DNA from: Chloroflexi bacterium GWB2_54_36
GTDB lineage: Bacteria > Chloroflexota > Anaerolineae > Anaerolineales > Anaerolineaceae
Direction of reading: 5' to 3'
DNA: 46,522 nt
Assembly: GCA_001796355.1 (NCBI GenBank)
Contig: MGMG01000099.1
Span: forward strand, 1-46,522
Part shown: positions 31,715 to 39,912 of the stretch, in pieces
How positions within the stretch are numbered: position 1 is the first letter of the stretch
How the letters are laid out: each line of letters starts with the position of its first letter
The notes under the pieces: generated by a model
What the model was told of the DNA's origin: nothing
The model's database searches: none
Seen by the model: the letters and a program-made list of their open reading frames with translations, nothing else
Made by a program: the position numbers and the translations under genes

Positions 31715-32551
31715 CTACTCATCAAACCCCACTATACCTATCCTCGCTAGTTTAGAAATATTTTCTTCGCCATGTTCCAAAGGCAAAGTACCATTCGTAG
31801 ACAATATCTCCTCAAAATATGCTTTAGGTGACTCCACTCCTCCCGCATACTGACTTTTTAACATCTCAAAAAGAGCTTCATCTCCTTTCAATTTTTCTAG
31901 TAAGGCCATATCTTTGGGTGGAAAGTAAGAAGAACCATTCTCAATTATCTGAGCCAACACTAACAATACAACCTTCTTCGTCTGGCCATTTAACAGCCTC
32001 TGAACATACTCGTCTTTATTAAAAGGGAATGCCACATTTTTTCCAAAATACCTTACATCATCATACAGACTTGAGTGAAAGATCGCCCCCACCATCGAGT
32101 TAGTTCCAACTAAATCATATCCACCATAAACCACCACCTTCTCTCCTCTAGCGTCTTTCATTCCCAGTGCCCCCACAAAGTACCCCACCCCGTTTTCATC
32201 CTTTACCTTAGTTAATCCAAGGAAAACCGCATTATAAAACTCTGATCCGGTAACGAAATCACCATCTCTGGTTTCAGTAGCATAGACATAACCCAAATCC
32301 TGTGTCTCACTCAGTATGTTTCCATTGATATCCCTCGGTCTGCTATCACCCTTGTACTCCGAAAAACTCCATAAATTACCTTCAGTTAGTTGGTTTAGTT
32401 CTTCATCGGTAAGATTGTAATACCAATCCACATTTACTTTAATTTCCTCAGGGGTCATCACCTCACCTCTTGCAAACTCTGTTCTGACTACTACTTCTGT
32501 TGGTGTTATCTCCGCCGTTGGTGTCACTTCCAGAGTTGGTGTCTCGCTCAC
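31715..32551 (-). CDS. Unknown protein with Pro/Thr linker, probable 3' part of a split gene
   Basis: The frame of 278 residues starts at a GTG (32551) within GAGTGAGC, overlapping the upstream stop by 4 bases. It begins with SETPTLEVTPTAEITPTEVVV, the same kind of Thr/Pro/Glu-rich linker that ends the preceding frame. It therefore probably belongs to a single protein split by a one-base frameshift. The remaining about 240 residues form a folded domain of unknown family, with stretches such as DWYYNLTDEELNQL, GVGYFVGALGMKDARGEKV and YDDVRYFGKNVAFPFNKDE. AT-rich codon use. Confidence 0.55.
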   Translation of the reverse strand: MSETPTLEVTPTAEITPTEVVVRTEFARGEVMTPEEIKVNVDWYYNLTDEELNQLTEGNLWSFSEYKGDSRPRDINGNILSETQDLGYVYATETRDGDFVTGSEFYNAVFLGLTKVKDENGVGYFVGALGMKDARGEKVVVYGGYDLVGTNSMVGAIFHSSLYDDVRYFGKNVAFPFNKDEYVQRLLNGQTKKVVLLVLAQIIENGSSYFPPKDMALLEKLKGDEALFEMLKSQYAGGVESPKAYFEEILSTNGTLPLEHGEENISKLARIGIVGFDE

Positions 32552-32922
32552 TCCGGGCTTGTTTCCGTCACGCTTGGCTGGAATGGTGTCTCAGTTGCGC
32601 CCAACTCCACTGTCTCCGTCACTCTTGGTTGTGTCTCCGTTGCCGTTATGTTGGGTGTCACAATCTCCACACTAAAGCCACAAGCCGAAAGTATCATCCC
32701 TCCAACTATCACCGCTGCCGCCACATTCTTTCTGGACAGCACTCCGTGAACAACTTCGTTTAAACTTACCTTCTCCCTGTTATTTCCCAAGATCTCCTCC
32801 CGCACCTTCTCCATCTCTTTTCGGTAATCTTTAATTTGAAAAGCTACGGCTGGGTATGTGTCCTCGGCGATATCCGAAACTACCTTCATCTTTGCTTCGG
32901 TCAAAGCCATCGAGTAGATCAA
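32548..32922 (-). CDS. Unknown protein with membrane segment, 5'-truncated at the junction
   Basis: The frame (124 residues from a TTG at 32922) stays open with coding-like sequence (RRHTELSTKEELIYSMALTE) up to about 32964, where the foreign segment ends. The true start is therefore probably lost. A charged helical region precedes a hydrophobic segment VAAAVIVGGMILSACG, then a Thr/Glu/Pro-rich linker ending at SPE-stop. Gene order and overlap suggest it was once continuous with the next frame. The layout (cytoplasmic part, helix, outer linker and domain) recalls anti-sigma-like or membrane-anchored sensor proteins, but no family is recognised. Confidence 0.5.
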   Translation of the reverse strand: MIYSMALTEAKMKVVSDIAEDTYPAVAFQIKDYRKEMEKVREEILGNNREKVSLNEVVHGVLSRKNVAAAVIVGGMILSACGFSVEIVTPNITATETQPRVTETVELGATETPFQPSVTETSPE

Positions 32923-32969
32923 CTCTTCTTTAGTGGACAGCTCTGTATGTCGCCTAGGTTTTTGTCAAC

Positions 32970-35939
32970 TTACCGGTTATAACTTTCCCGCAGTTCCCGC
33001 ACCAATCGTTCTATTTGCTGCATGTCAGCCTGCTCGGGCATGCCGCCGGTAATCGCCTTTCGTTCCATGGCCAGCATGGCCTGCGCGAGTTGATCAGCTC
33101 CCAGATAGCCTGCATCCGTTTTCAACTGGTGGGCGCATTCACGCAACTGCGGCGCATCGCCCGCCCGCCAGGCTTCCTTTAAAGAAACAAATTTTTCGTC
33201 CAAATTCTTAAATAATAGCCCGATGATTTCTTCCCGGTCATCTCCCAGTTCGTCCAGAATGCGCGCTGGCTGCATCCCGCCCATCACAGGTTCACTCGCT
33301 GCTTCATCCGGGGATAAGGCTGCATGTTTGGTGAGCACTGCTGCCAGCCGATCATTTTGAATCGGTTTGGTCAGGTAATCATCCATGCCGGCAGCCAGGC
33401 ACGCGGCCAAATCCTCTTGATAGGCATAGGCGGTCATGGCTACAATGCGCGGTTGGCGTTCGACCGACAATTCAGCCCGGATGCGACGGGTGGCTTCCAA
33501 CCCGTCCATGTCAGGCATGCGCACATCCATCAACACCAGATCGTAGGGCTGGCGGCGTACCGCTTCCACTGCTTCCAGGCCGTTGGCCACCGTGTCGATC
33601 TGATAACCCAGCCGCTCAAGGAAACGCACCGCCACGCGTTTGTTGACCGGATTATCCTCCGCCAACAAAATGTGCAGCGGGTGGCGCATTGAAAATGTAG
33701 CATCGAATATAGGGATATGGGGTTTCGCCGCCAGACTTTGCCCAACCGCAGCCTGGCCGGTTAATATACCTGACAGCAAGTCGTATAACTGAGTGGGACG
33801 AATGGGTTTATTTTGAATAGCGGCAAATAACGGCCGGTCTGATTCCGCCGAACGCTGCCCCATTGACGACAGCAGGACCATGGGAGTCTGGTCCAGTTTC
33901 AATTGCTGCCGGATGCTGCGCGCAAGTTCAGCCCCATCCATATCCGGTAAATTCATATCCAGCAGGATGAGATCGACATCAGGAGACGAACGCAGCCAGG
34001 AGAGCGCCTGTGCCGCCGACTCAACCGCATCGACCTTTATCCCCCAGGCTTTCATTTGATTCAGCAAGATCGTCCGGTTGGTGGCAGTATCGTCCACGAC
34101 CAATATGCGCTTGCCCACCAGTAGATCACCGCGGAAACCAGGTTGAGCGCCTGGCGGTTGGTTGGCCTTTTCCACCTGTATGATGAAGTGGAAGGTCGAG
34201 CCTTTTCCTTCCTGGCTTTCAGCCCAGATGCGCCCCTCCATGATATGAACCAACCGGCTGCTGATGGTTAGCCCTAGACCCGTGCCGCCGTAACGCCGCG
34301 CAATGGAAGCGTCAGCCTGGGTAAAAGTTTCGAAAACTCGATCGAGCTGGCGTATCGGGATGCCGATGCCGGTATCCGTCACCGAGAAATGCAGCTTGAT
34401 TTCGTCGTCCTGCTCGCTTTCAACTTCCGAACGTACGATCACCTCACCCTGATCGGTGAATTTGACCGCATTGGAAAGCAGGTTGACCAGAACCTGGCGC
34501 AGGCGAGTCGGGTCGCCCCGCACCCAGTCAGGCAGGTTCTCGGCTGGGGCATAATACAATTCGAGATTTTTAGCAGAAGCTTGCGGCGCAAGAATATCCA
34601 GCGCATCTTCCACGCAGCCTTCCAGGTTAAAGGACTGGGTCTCAAGCTCCAAACGGCCGGCCTCGATCTTCGAAAAATCGAGGATGTCATTGATCGAGGT
34701 CAATAGCGTGTCGCTGCCAGCCCGAATGGTGCTGACAAACTCGCGCTGCTCGGCATCCAATCGCGTGTCCTGCAGCAGACTGGTCATCCCAATCACAGCA
34801 TTCAACGGGGTGCGAATTTCATGCGACATCGAAGCCAGAAAGAGCGATTTTGCCCGGGTGGCCTCTTCGGCAGCGTCTTTTGCCTGCCGCAGACTCTGCT
34901 CCAACTGTTTGGTTTCAGTGACGTCATGCAGCAGTACCAACCGCCCGGCTGGCCGGCCGTACCAGGACGCCAAGCGGAAGGAGCGCAATTCAAACTGAAC
35001 TGCTTCCCCATCACGGGTGATTTCGATATCTTTCTGGAAGCGTTCAGGCTGCGAGATCCCAGCCCGCAGTTCCGGGGTAAGCGGCAGCAATTCCTCGAGC
35101 GGCTGGCCGATCACCTCCACCGCTTTGACCCCAAACAACGCCTGGGCAGCGGGGTTGAGATCCAATACTCGGAAGCGGCGATTGATCACAATGACGCCAT
35201 CATCCATAAATTCGATCGCCAGGTCGCGCGCTTCAGGCACCACGTCTAGCAGGCGGTATTGGAATACGCTGATAGCCAGAAATGGCAGACTGCTGACCAG
35301 GGCAATGGAGGTAAAATCCAGGCTTGGCAAAGGAATCAACCCTGATAATATTAACAAAATCACGCCAACTGGAACAATTCCGCCCAGCATGAAAACAAAA
35401 ATTTGGCGGCGGCGAAAGCCAGAGGAAATTTTAAAATAACGGACAATCAGGATTAGCGAGATAAGCGCAATCAGTAACGAATACGCCGAATTGAAGTAAT
35501 ACCAAAACCGCGGCGTAAATCCCAGAACAATGAATCCCTGCGCAATCTCCAGGCGCGGGTTAGTGTAATACCAGCCGTGGAACGGGTTGGAAAAAAGCAT
35601 AACCAGCGTGATGAACGGATGGACAAGCAAAAATGGCAGCAGTTTGAGCACCCGCCGTAACGAGATACCGGTATATTCCATAACGAACGCCAGCAAACTA
35701 ATTGGAACCATAACGATCCCAATATATTTCAATACAAAAAAGACTTGCTTCAAACGCAGCAGTAAATTAACCACTTCGAACAGGTAAAACAAAGACCAGA
35801 TGCCAATTCCCGTTGCCAATGAACCAAAAAACCGTGCTGCCGGAATGGTGCGCTTGAGCAACGAATAAGCTGCCAGAATGAAGGAAATCACTGTGGCAAA
35901 CAACAGCACCAGCATGTACGGGATGACTTGTGCGTTCAT
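32970..35939 (-). CDS. Hybrid histidine kinase: 7TM-PAS-HisKA-HATPase-REC-REC-HPt
   Basis: This is a 989-residue phosphorelay sensor. Residues 1-230 form a seven-helix N-terminal sensor of the histidine kinase 7TM type, followed by a PAS domain (about 235-345). The H-box ASMSHEIRTPLNAVIG places the phospho-His at residue 373. The ATPase boxes NLLSNAVKFT, DTGIGI and GGTGLGL are complete. Two receiver domains follow with phospho-Asp in LILLDMNLPDMDG and LVLMDVRMPDMDG, and a C-terminal HPt with the His in CAHQLKTDAGYLG. All relay residues are present, so a separate response regulator must exist elsewhere. It lies 31 bases after an LRR gene; its stop is a few bases from the AT-rich junction. Confidence 0.92.
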   Translation of the reverse strand: MNAQVIPYMLVLLFATVISFILAAYSLLKRTIPAARFFGSLATGIGIWSLFYLFEVVNLLLRLKQVFFVLKYIGIVMVPISLLAFVMEYTGISLRRVLKLLPFLLVHPFITLVMLFSNPFHGWYYTNPRLEIAQGFIVLGFTPRFWYYFNSAYSLLIALISLILIVRYFKISSGFRRRQIFVFMLGGIVPVGVILLILSGLIPLPSLDFTSIALVSSLPFLAISVFQYRLLDVVPEARDLAIEFMDDGVIVINRRFRVLDLNPAAQALFGVKAVEVIGQPLEELLPLTPELRAGISQPERFQKDIEITRDGEAVQFELRSFRLASWYGRPAGRLVLLHDVTETKQLEQSLRQAKDAAEEATRAKSLFLASMSHEIRTPLNAVIGMTSLLQDTRLDAEQREFVSTIRAGSDTLLTSINDILDFSKIEAGRLELETQSFNLEGCVEDALDILAPQASAKNLELYYAPAENLPDWVRGDPTRLRQVLVNLLSNAVKFTDQGEVIVRSEVESEQDDEIKLHFSVTDTGIGIPIRQLDRVFETFTQADASIARRYGGTGLGLTISSRLVHIMEGRIWAESQEGKGSTFHFIIQVEKANQPPGAQPGFRGDLLVGKRILVVDDTATNRTILLNQMKAWGIKVDAVESAAQALSWLRSSPDVDLILLDMNLPDMDGAELARSIRQQLKLDQTPMVLLSSMGQRSAESDRPLFAAIQNKPIRPTQLYDLLSGILTGQAAVGQSLAAKPHIPIFDATFSMRHPLHILLAEDNPVNKRVAVRFLERLGYQIDTVANGLEAVEAVRRQPYDLVLMDVRMPDMDGLEATRRIRAELSVERQPRIVAMTAYAYQEDLAACLAAGMDDYLTKPIQNDRLAAVLTKHAALSPDEAASEPVMGGMQPARILDELGDDREEIIGLLFKNLDEKFVSLKEAWRAGDAPQLRECAHQLKTDAGYLGADQLAQAMLAMERKAITGGMPEQADMQQIERLVRELRESYNR

Positions 35940-35969
35940 AACAGAAGAAAGGGGGTGTTTCTGGCAGGT

Positions 35970-36497
35970 TTAGCGATGGATGGTCAAGCCGCGGCGTTCG
36001 ATCTTGCGGATTCCGGCAAGCGAGGTCTTCACGCAGCGCTGTAAATCCAGAAATGCCAGGCGGTTCAGCGATTTCAGCGCCCGCAGGCCTTCATCGCTGA
36101 TCCGGTTACAGTAGCTGAGATCCAAATGCTCCAATTTTTTGAGCGCCGCCAGGTGGGAAAGTCCCTGGTTGGTGATGTTGCATGATGATAAATTCAGGCG
36201 GGTAAGTCGAGGTAACGCCTCAAGCCGCGCCAACCCGGCATCGGTGATCTTACGATTTTCGGCCAGGTTCAAATAGGTCAATCCCGGCAGGCTGCTGACC
36301 GCTTTGACCAGCCGGTATAACTCCTCATCATCGATGTTTTTGACCTGCAGGTAGATCTCATTTTGGGGTGGGATGCTCAGCCGGCCTGGTCCCTGATCAA
36401 ATTCGACCCATTCCTGGGTGGTCGCTCCCAATGGGCGGAGGTAAACCGTCACCGGCAGGTCGGTTTCGAACGTTGCAATGGGTAAGGTTTCAGTCAT
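35970..36497 (-). CDS. Leucine-rich repeat protein upstream of the hybrid kinase
   Basis: This 175-residue cytoplasmic protein without a signal has an N-terminal about 65-residue region (VTVYLRPLGATTQEWVEFD). It is followed by about four LRR units of 23-25 residues such as LTYLNLAENRKITDAGLARL, LTRLNLSSCNITNQGLSHL and LEHLDLSYCNRISDEGLRAL. The Cys-containing pattern and the GL-x-x-L ends are of the cysteine-containing/RI-like LRR class. It starts 31 bases before the kinase gene and is probably co-transcribed, so a partner role in the same signalling pathway is possible. Function unknown. Confidence 0.8.
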   Translation of the reverse strand: MTETLPIATFETDLPVTVYLRPLGATTQEWVEFDQGPGRLSIPPQNEIYLQVKNIDDEELYRLVKAVSSLPGLTYLNLAENRKITDAGLARLEALPRLTRLNLSSCNITNQGLSHLAALKKLEHLDLSYCNRISDEGLRALKSLNRLAFLDLQRCVKTSLAGIRKIERRGLTIHR

Positions 36498-36572
36498 AGT
36501 ACCTAATTATAGAAGATAAATACCGTTTGTGAACAAATACGCACTTTAGTGCCGACCGATTTTCAATATCAT

Positions 36573-36755
36573 AAGATTATCAACCCCACCCATCCCGCCC
36601 CAATCTTGGGGCGGGCTTATCTTATCGAGTGTTTTTGCGCCGCCAAGGCGGTGCAAAAACACTCGAAGTTCATATACTCCCCGCTCCCCGAAAGATTGGG
36701 CGTCAGAAAAAAGCAAGCCGAAAACCGGGGAGCGGGGTCGGGGGTGAGGGGCAAA
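36573..36755. repeat. Two-hairpin intergenic repeat, copy B
   Basis: Similar over its length to 23121-23305 and in the same orientation. The first hairpin pairs 36626-36644 with 36647-36665 (19 bp, one G-T), with arm CGAGTGTTTTTGCGCCGCC. The second inverted repeat is again CCCCGCTCCCCG ... CGGGGAGCGGGG. Base changes in the first stem keep pairing, suggesting selection on structure. It lies in the gene-free stretch 36498-36888, where nothing else is recognisable. Confidence 0.85.
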
Positions 36756-36888
36756 GCAACGTTTGTCACCTGGGTTGTGAATGCACTCAGAAAAGCAGCG
36801 GATAATTTTTAAGGCTGTAAGTACGCTGGCCACCCTCATGATAGGGATGGTTCGCGAGCCGCCCCTACTCAATTCTTTCTAGAAATAA

Positions 36889-37839
36889 TTATCCCGCCAG
36901 GACTTTACGCACCTCGTCCAGATGTCCGGCGCTGCCGAGTTTTTCATTTTTGCTGGCAATGAACCTGGCGTATTCACCCATGAAAACCTTGCCAACCGGG
37001 CGCAGGTCAAAATTCTCCGGTTGCTCCAGGAAATATTCCCGGTGGACGCGCGTCCAGACCAACCGGCCGTCGGTATCGATGTTCACCTTGGTCACGCCGA
37101 GTTCAGCGGCGCGTTTGAATGAGTTTTCGTCCACGCCCTTGGCGCCTTTAAGCTGTCCGCCGGCAGCATTGATGCGCTGCACTTCTTCCTGCGGCACCGA
37201 GGAACTGCCGTGCATCACCAGCGGAAAACCGGGCAGGCGCTTTTGAATTTGCTCCAACACATCGAAGCGCAACCCCTGCGTCCCACTGAACTTGTAGGCG
37301 CCATGGCTGGTGCCAATAGCGACTGCCAGCGAATCGCAGCCTGAACGCTCCACGAATTCAAGGGCGCGTTCCGGGTCGGTCAATTTAGCGTCAGCTTCAG
37401 ACACAGCCACATGCTCTTCGACGCCGCCCAGCTGCCCAAGTTCGGCTTCCACCACAATGCCTTTGGCATGCGCAGCGTCCACCACCCGCCGAGTCGTGGC
37501 AATATTTCCTTCAAAATCCTCACCGCTGGCATCGATCATAACCGAGGAGTAGAAACCGCTGTTGATGCAGTCATAACAAGCTTCTTCGTCGCCGTGATCG
37601 AGGTGCACGGCAAAAATGGCATCCGGGAAGACCTGGTCAGCGGACCGGATGAGCCCCTCCAGCATGATTTTGTTGGTGTACGAGCGCGCGCCCTTGCTGA
37701 TTTGAATAATGAACGGCGCTTTGCTGTCCAGATTACCGCGGAACAACCCCATGAGCTGCTCCAGGTTATTGATATTGTAGGCGCCGATGGCATATTTGCC
37801 GTAAGCGGCTTCGAATAATTTCTTGGTGGTAACAATCAT
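36889..37839 (-). CDS. fba: Class II fructose-bisphosphate aldolase
   Basis: This zinc-dependent aldolase of 316 residues splits fructose 1,6-bisphosphate into two triose phosphates. The motifs AVHLDHGDEEACYDCI (catalytic Asp and zinc His), EAELGQLGG, GTSHGAYKF (zinc His), VMHGSSSVP (third zinc His) and NIDTDGRLVWT (substrate phosphate) are all present. I use ATG 37839 (MIVTTKKLFEAAYG), the family start, with GGGAG 10 bases upstream. It could also be a related ketose-bisphosphate aldolase. Stand-alone gene. Confidence 0.9.
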   Translation of the reverse strand: MIVTTKKLFEAAYGKYAIGAYNINNLEQLMGLFRGNLDSKAPFIIQISKGARSYTNKIMLEGLIRSADQVFPDAIFAVHLDHGDEEACYDCINSGFYSSVMIDASGEDFEGNIATTRRVVDAAHAKGIVVEAELGQLGGVEEHVAVSEADAKLTDPERALEFVERSGCDSLAVAIGTSHGAYKFSGTQGLRFDVLEQIQKRLPGFPLVMHGSSSVPQEEVQRINAAGGQLKGAKGVDENSFKRAAELGVTKVNIDTDGRLVWTRVHREYFLEQPENFDLRPVGKVFMGEYARFIASKNEKLGSAGHLDEVRKVLAG

Positions 37840-37977
37840 TTGGAAGACTCCCTCTGTCCATGATTTTAAGAAGTTGAAATCAGTCGGGGACAATTATATC
37901 GCCATTTCAGGCCATCCTCGCTTTGATTGGGCCGGATTGTCTGAACCACCCGAAATAAAATCCATCCATGAAAATAC

Positions 37978-38005
37978 TTTACATCCTGCGCCAGAAGTGT
38001 ATAAT
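37978..38005 (+). promoter_or_regulatory. Promoter of the PLP decarboxylase gene
   Basis: TTTACA (37978-37983) and TATAAT (38000-38005) spaced by 16 bases. The start near 38012 gives a long leader of about 195 bases before the GTG at 38207, containing the structured element at 38032-38128. Confidence 0.65.
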
Positions 38006-38031
38006 ATCGCCTTGCTGGAAAGTTAAACGTT

Positions 38032-38128
38032 CTGGCAACATTTGCATTTTGCATGCAGCCTGGGGCACGGCACAGAGGTTTACCTCGAAAGGTCGGTAAC
38101 CAACTCCCGTGTCCTTTTTATTTGCCAG
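38032..38128 (+). promoter_or_regulatory. Candidate attenuator / cis-regulatory RNA upstream of the decarboxylase
   Basis: CTGGCAA (38032-38038) can pair perfectly with TTGCCAG (38122-38128). Inside it, GGGCACGG (38063-38070) pairs with CCGTGTCC (38107-38114, one G-U) and is immediately followed by TTTTT, a terminator shape. Within that, GGTTTACC (38077-38084) can pair with GGTAACC (38095-38101). A terminator 88 bases before the gene inside its own leader suggests transcription attenuation. I do not recognise a known riboswitch class. Confidence 0.5.
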
Positions 38129-38206
38129 CAACCGTCATTGAACTACCCGGAGCGGGATTTTATCCTGGCTTCGAACCTAATTTTTGTCAGAGTGAGGATA
38201 TTAAGA

Positions 38207-39340
38207 GTGTCGCTTTATTCGATTGAAGATGTTCGGCGGTTGGTGGAGGCTGCGCAGCAGCCTGAGACTCCTTTCTTGATATTGGATGGCGCGGCTGTCC
38301 GCGAAAATGCACGGCGTTTCAAAGCGGCTTTCCCCGACGGGCAGGTGTTTTTTGCAGTAAAAGCCAATAATGATCCAACCGTGTTACAAATCTTCAACGA
38401 AGAAGGCCTGCACTTCGATGTCGCCTCGTGGGGCGAGATTCGCCAATTGGCCGGGTATGGCGTGTCAGCCAGCCGCATGGTTTTCAGCGCCCCCACCAAG
38501 CTCCCGCGCGATATCGCCCGGGCCTATGAATACGGGCTGCGCCGTTTCTCCTTCGATACCCGTATCGAGCTGGAAAAACTTGCCAGGCTTGCGCCCGGCG
38601 CTCAGGTGATCGGGCGGGTGGCCGTGGATAACAACGGCAGTCATTGGCCGTTGGAACGCAAATTCGGCATCGAGCCCGGCCAGGAAGTGGAACATATGTT
38701 GTACGCCCGGGAACTTGGGCTGGAACCGTACGGCTTGACCTTCCACGTTGGGTCGCAGAACAAAGACCCGCAGGCCTGGGTGCGCGCCCTGGAACGGCTC
38801 AGCCCGATCTGGAATGAACTGGAAGACAGAGGCATCCAATTGCAGGTGATCGACGCCGGAGGCGGATACCCAACCCACTTCCATGAAGCGGTCCCGGGTG
38901 TGGAAGAAATAGCAGCCGCCATCCGCTCAGCATTCGAGCGGTTATATGGCAACAAAGCCAAATTATGGGTCGAACCCGGCCGCGGATTGGTCGGGAATGC
39001 CGGAATCATGGCAGCGACGGTCATCAACCGCGCAACACGCGGCGAACGCGAATGGTTGTACCTGGATGTCGGCGCCTTCCAGGGGTTGATCGAGGGCCTG
39101 GATTTCTACGGCTTTCAATACCCGGTAATCAGCGAGCGCAACAGCGAGCCGCTGGCGCCGTTTGTACTGAGCGGCCCCACCTGCGACAGCGCGGACGTGA
39201 TTCACCACCAGGCCATGCTTCCGGCTGGCATCACCCTGGGCGACCGGGTGTACGTACTGACGGCTGGGGCTTATTCCAATTCGATGGAACGCTACAACGG
39301 GATTGAGTTTCCGGAGACGGTGGTTGTCGGGCTGAATTAA
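38207..39340 (+). CDS. Ornithine/lysine-type PLP decarboxylase (alanine-racemase fold)
   Basis: This 377-residue fold type III PLP enzyme probably makes putrescine or cadaverine. The PLP-binding Lys is in FFAVKANNDP (Lys52). FHVGSQNKDP, VIDAGGGYP (PLP phosphate) and EPGRGLVGNAG follow, and the active-site Cys of ODC is in GPTCDSADV. The short length matches bacterial ODC rather than arginine decarboxylase. I use GTG 38207 with GAGGA 8 bases upstream; an earlier TTG frame from 38042 would translate the hairpin leader. Ornithine versus lysine preference cannot be read here. Its TAA overlaps the convergent GNAT stop. Confidence 0.86.
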   Translation: MSLYSIEDVRRLVEAAQQPETPFLILDGAAVRENARRFKAAFPDGQVFFAVKANNDPTVLQIFNEEGLHFDVASWGEIRQLAGYGVSASRMVFSAPTKLPRDIARAYEYGLRRFSFDTRIELEKLARLAPGAQVIGRVAVDNNGSHWPLERKFGIEPGQEVEHMLYARELGLEPYGLTFHVGSQNKDPQAWVRALERLSPIWNELEDRGIQLQVIDAGGGYPTHFHEAVPGVEEIAAAIRSAFERLYGNKAKLWVEPGRGLVGNAGIMAATVINRATRGEREWLYLDVGAFQGLIEGLDFYGFQYPVISERNSEPLAPFVLSGPTCDSADVIHHQAMLPAGITLGDRVYVLTAGAYSNSMERYNGIEFPETVVVGLN

Positions 39341-39816
39341 CCCTGCTCCACCCGTTTAACCATATTGATATTGGTAATTTCATAGCCCATTTTCTCGTAC
39401 AGTGCACGGGCGGTCGTATTATGTCCAAAAACGTGTAGCGCAATGGACTTTATGCCTTGCGCCCTGGCGCGATCTTCTAATGCCGCCAGCGCCTGGGCGC
39501 CATATCCGCGCCGGCGCTGCTCGGGATTGACATAAAAATCATAAATAAACCAGGTCGAGTCGGTGGAGCCAGGCAAAGGGGCATACCAGATCATGCCGAC
39601 CGGCGCACCGGTCTCCCGGTCAATAAGGGTGCGGAGGAAATTTTCGGGGGTATCCAGGCCTTGCGGCAGATATTTATTGAATTCCTGCCGGGAGCGTTCG
39701 AGCGCCCCTTCTTGCGGCCAATTCCCGGCTTTGACTTTGTCATCGGCGTACTCCGCGACGCTGCGTTCCAGATAAACCTGAAATTCGGCAGGCGACATCG
39801 GCTGCAATTTGATCAT
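39337..39816 (-). CDS. GNAT-family N-acetyltransferase
   Basis: This 159-residue acetyl-CoA-dependent acyltransferase shows motif A as VNPEQRRRGYGAQALAAL (Q/R-x-x-G-x-G/A pyrophosphate loop), preceded by the strand TWFIYDFY. The C-terminal motif B reads LHVFGHNTTARALYEKMGY, with the Asn-Ala/Tyr pattern of GNAT proteins. The acceptor is unknown. It converges with the decarboxylase, sharing overlapping stop codons in TTAA. Confidence 0.87.
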   Translation of the reverse strand: MIKLQPMSPAEFQVYLERSVAEYADDKVKAGNWPQEGALERSRQEFNKYLPQGLDTPENFLRTLIDRETGAPVGMIWYAPLPGSTDSTWFIYDFYVNPEQRRRGYGAQALAALEDRARAQGIKSIALHVFGHNTTARALYEKMGYEITNINMVKRVEQG

Positions 39817-39912
39817 AAGAAAATCTTCCCCTTTTTTTTATCCACACGCTGTACAATGAGTTAGAACATTCTTTTTATTTGCAACTTTGTCGATTGCACA
39901 TCCGGGTGCAAT

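Larger units (their letters stand above)
31022..32966. other. AT-rich foreign segment with genes truncated at both edges
   Basis: Between about 31022 and 32966 the base and codon use change sharply. The DNA is AT-rich, with AAA/ATT/TTA-type codons, unlike the GC-richer flanks. All its genes run on the minus strand and overlap. The last is cut at the left edge after its signal peptide; the first has a frame open to the right edge with no start of its own upstream. The left edge also interrupts a RibD-like gene. No inverted repeats, target duplication or integrase are visible. It is either recently acquired DNA or a false join in the assembly. Confidence 0.72.

Noticed and set aside
38042-38206. 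N-terminal extension of the PLP decarboxylase from a TTG
   Set aside because: The segment contains a terminator-like hairpin and lacks ODC homology; GTG 38207 has a good ribosome binding site.
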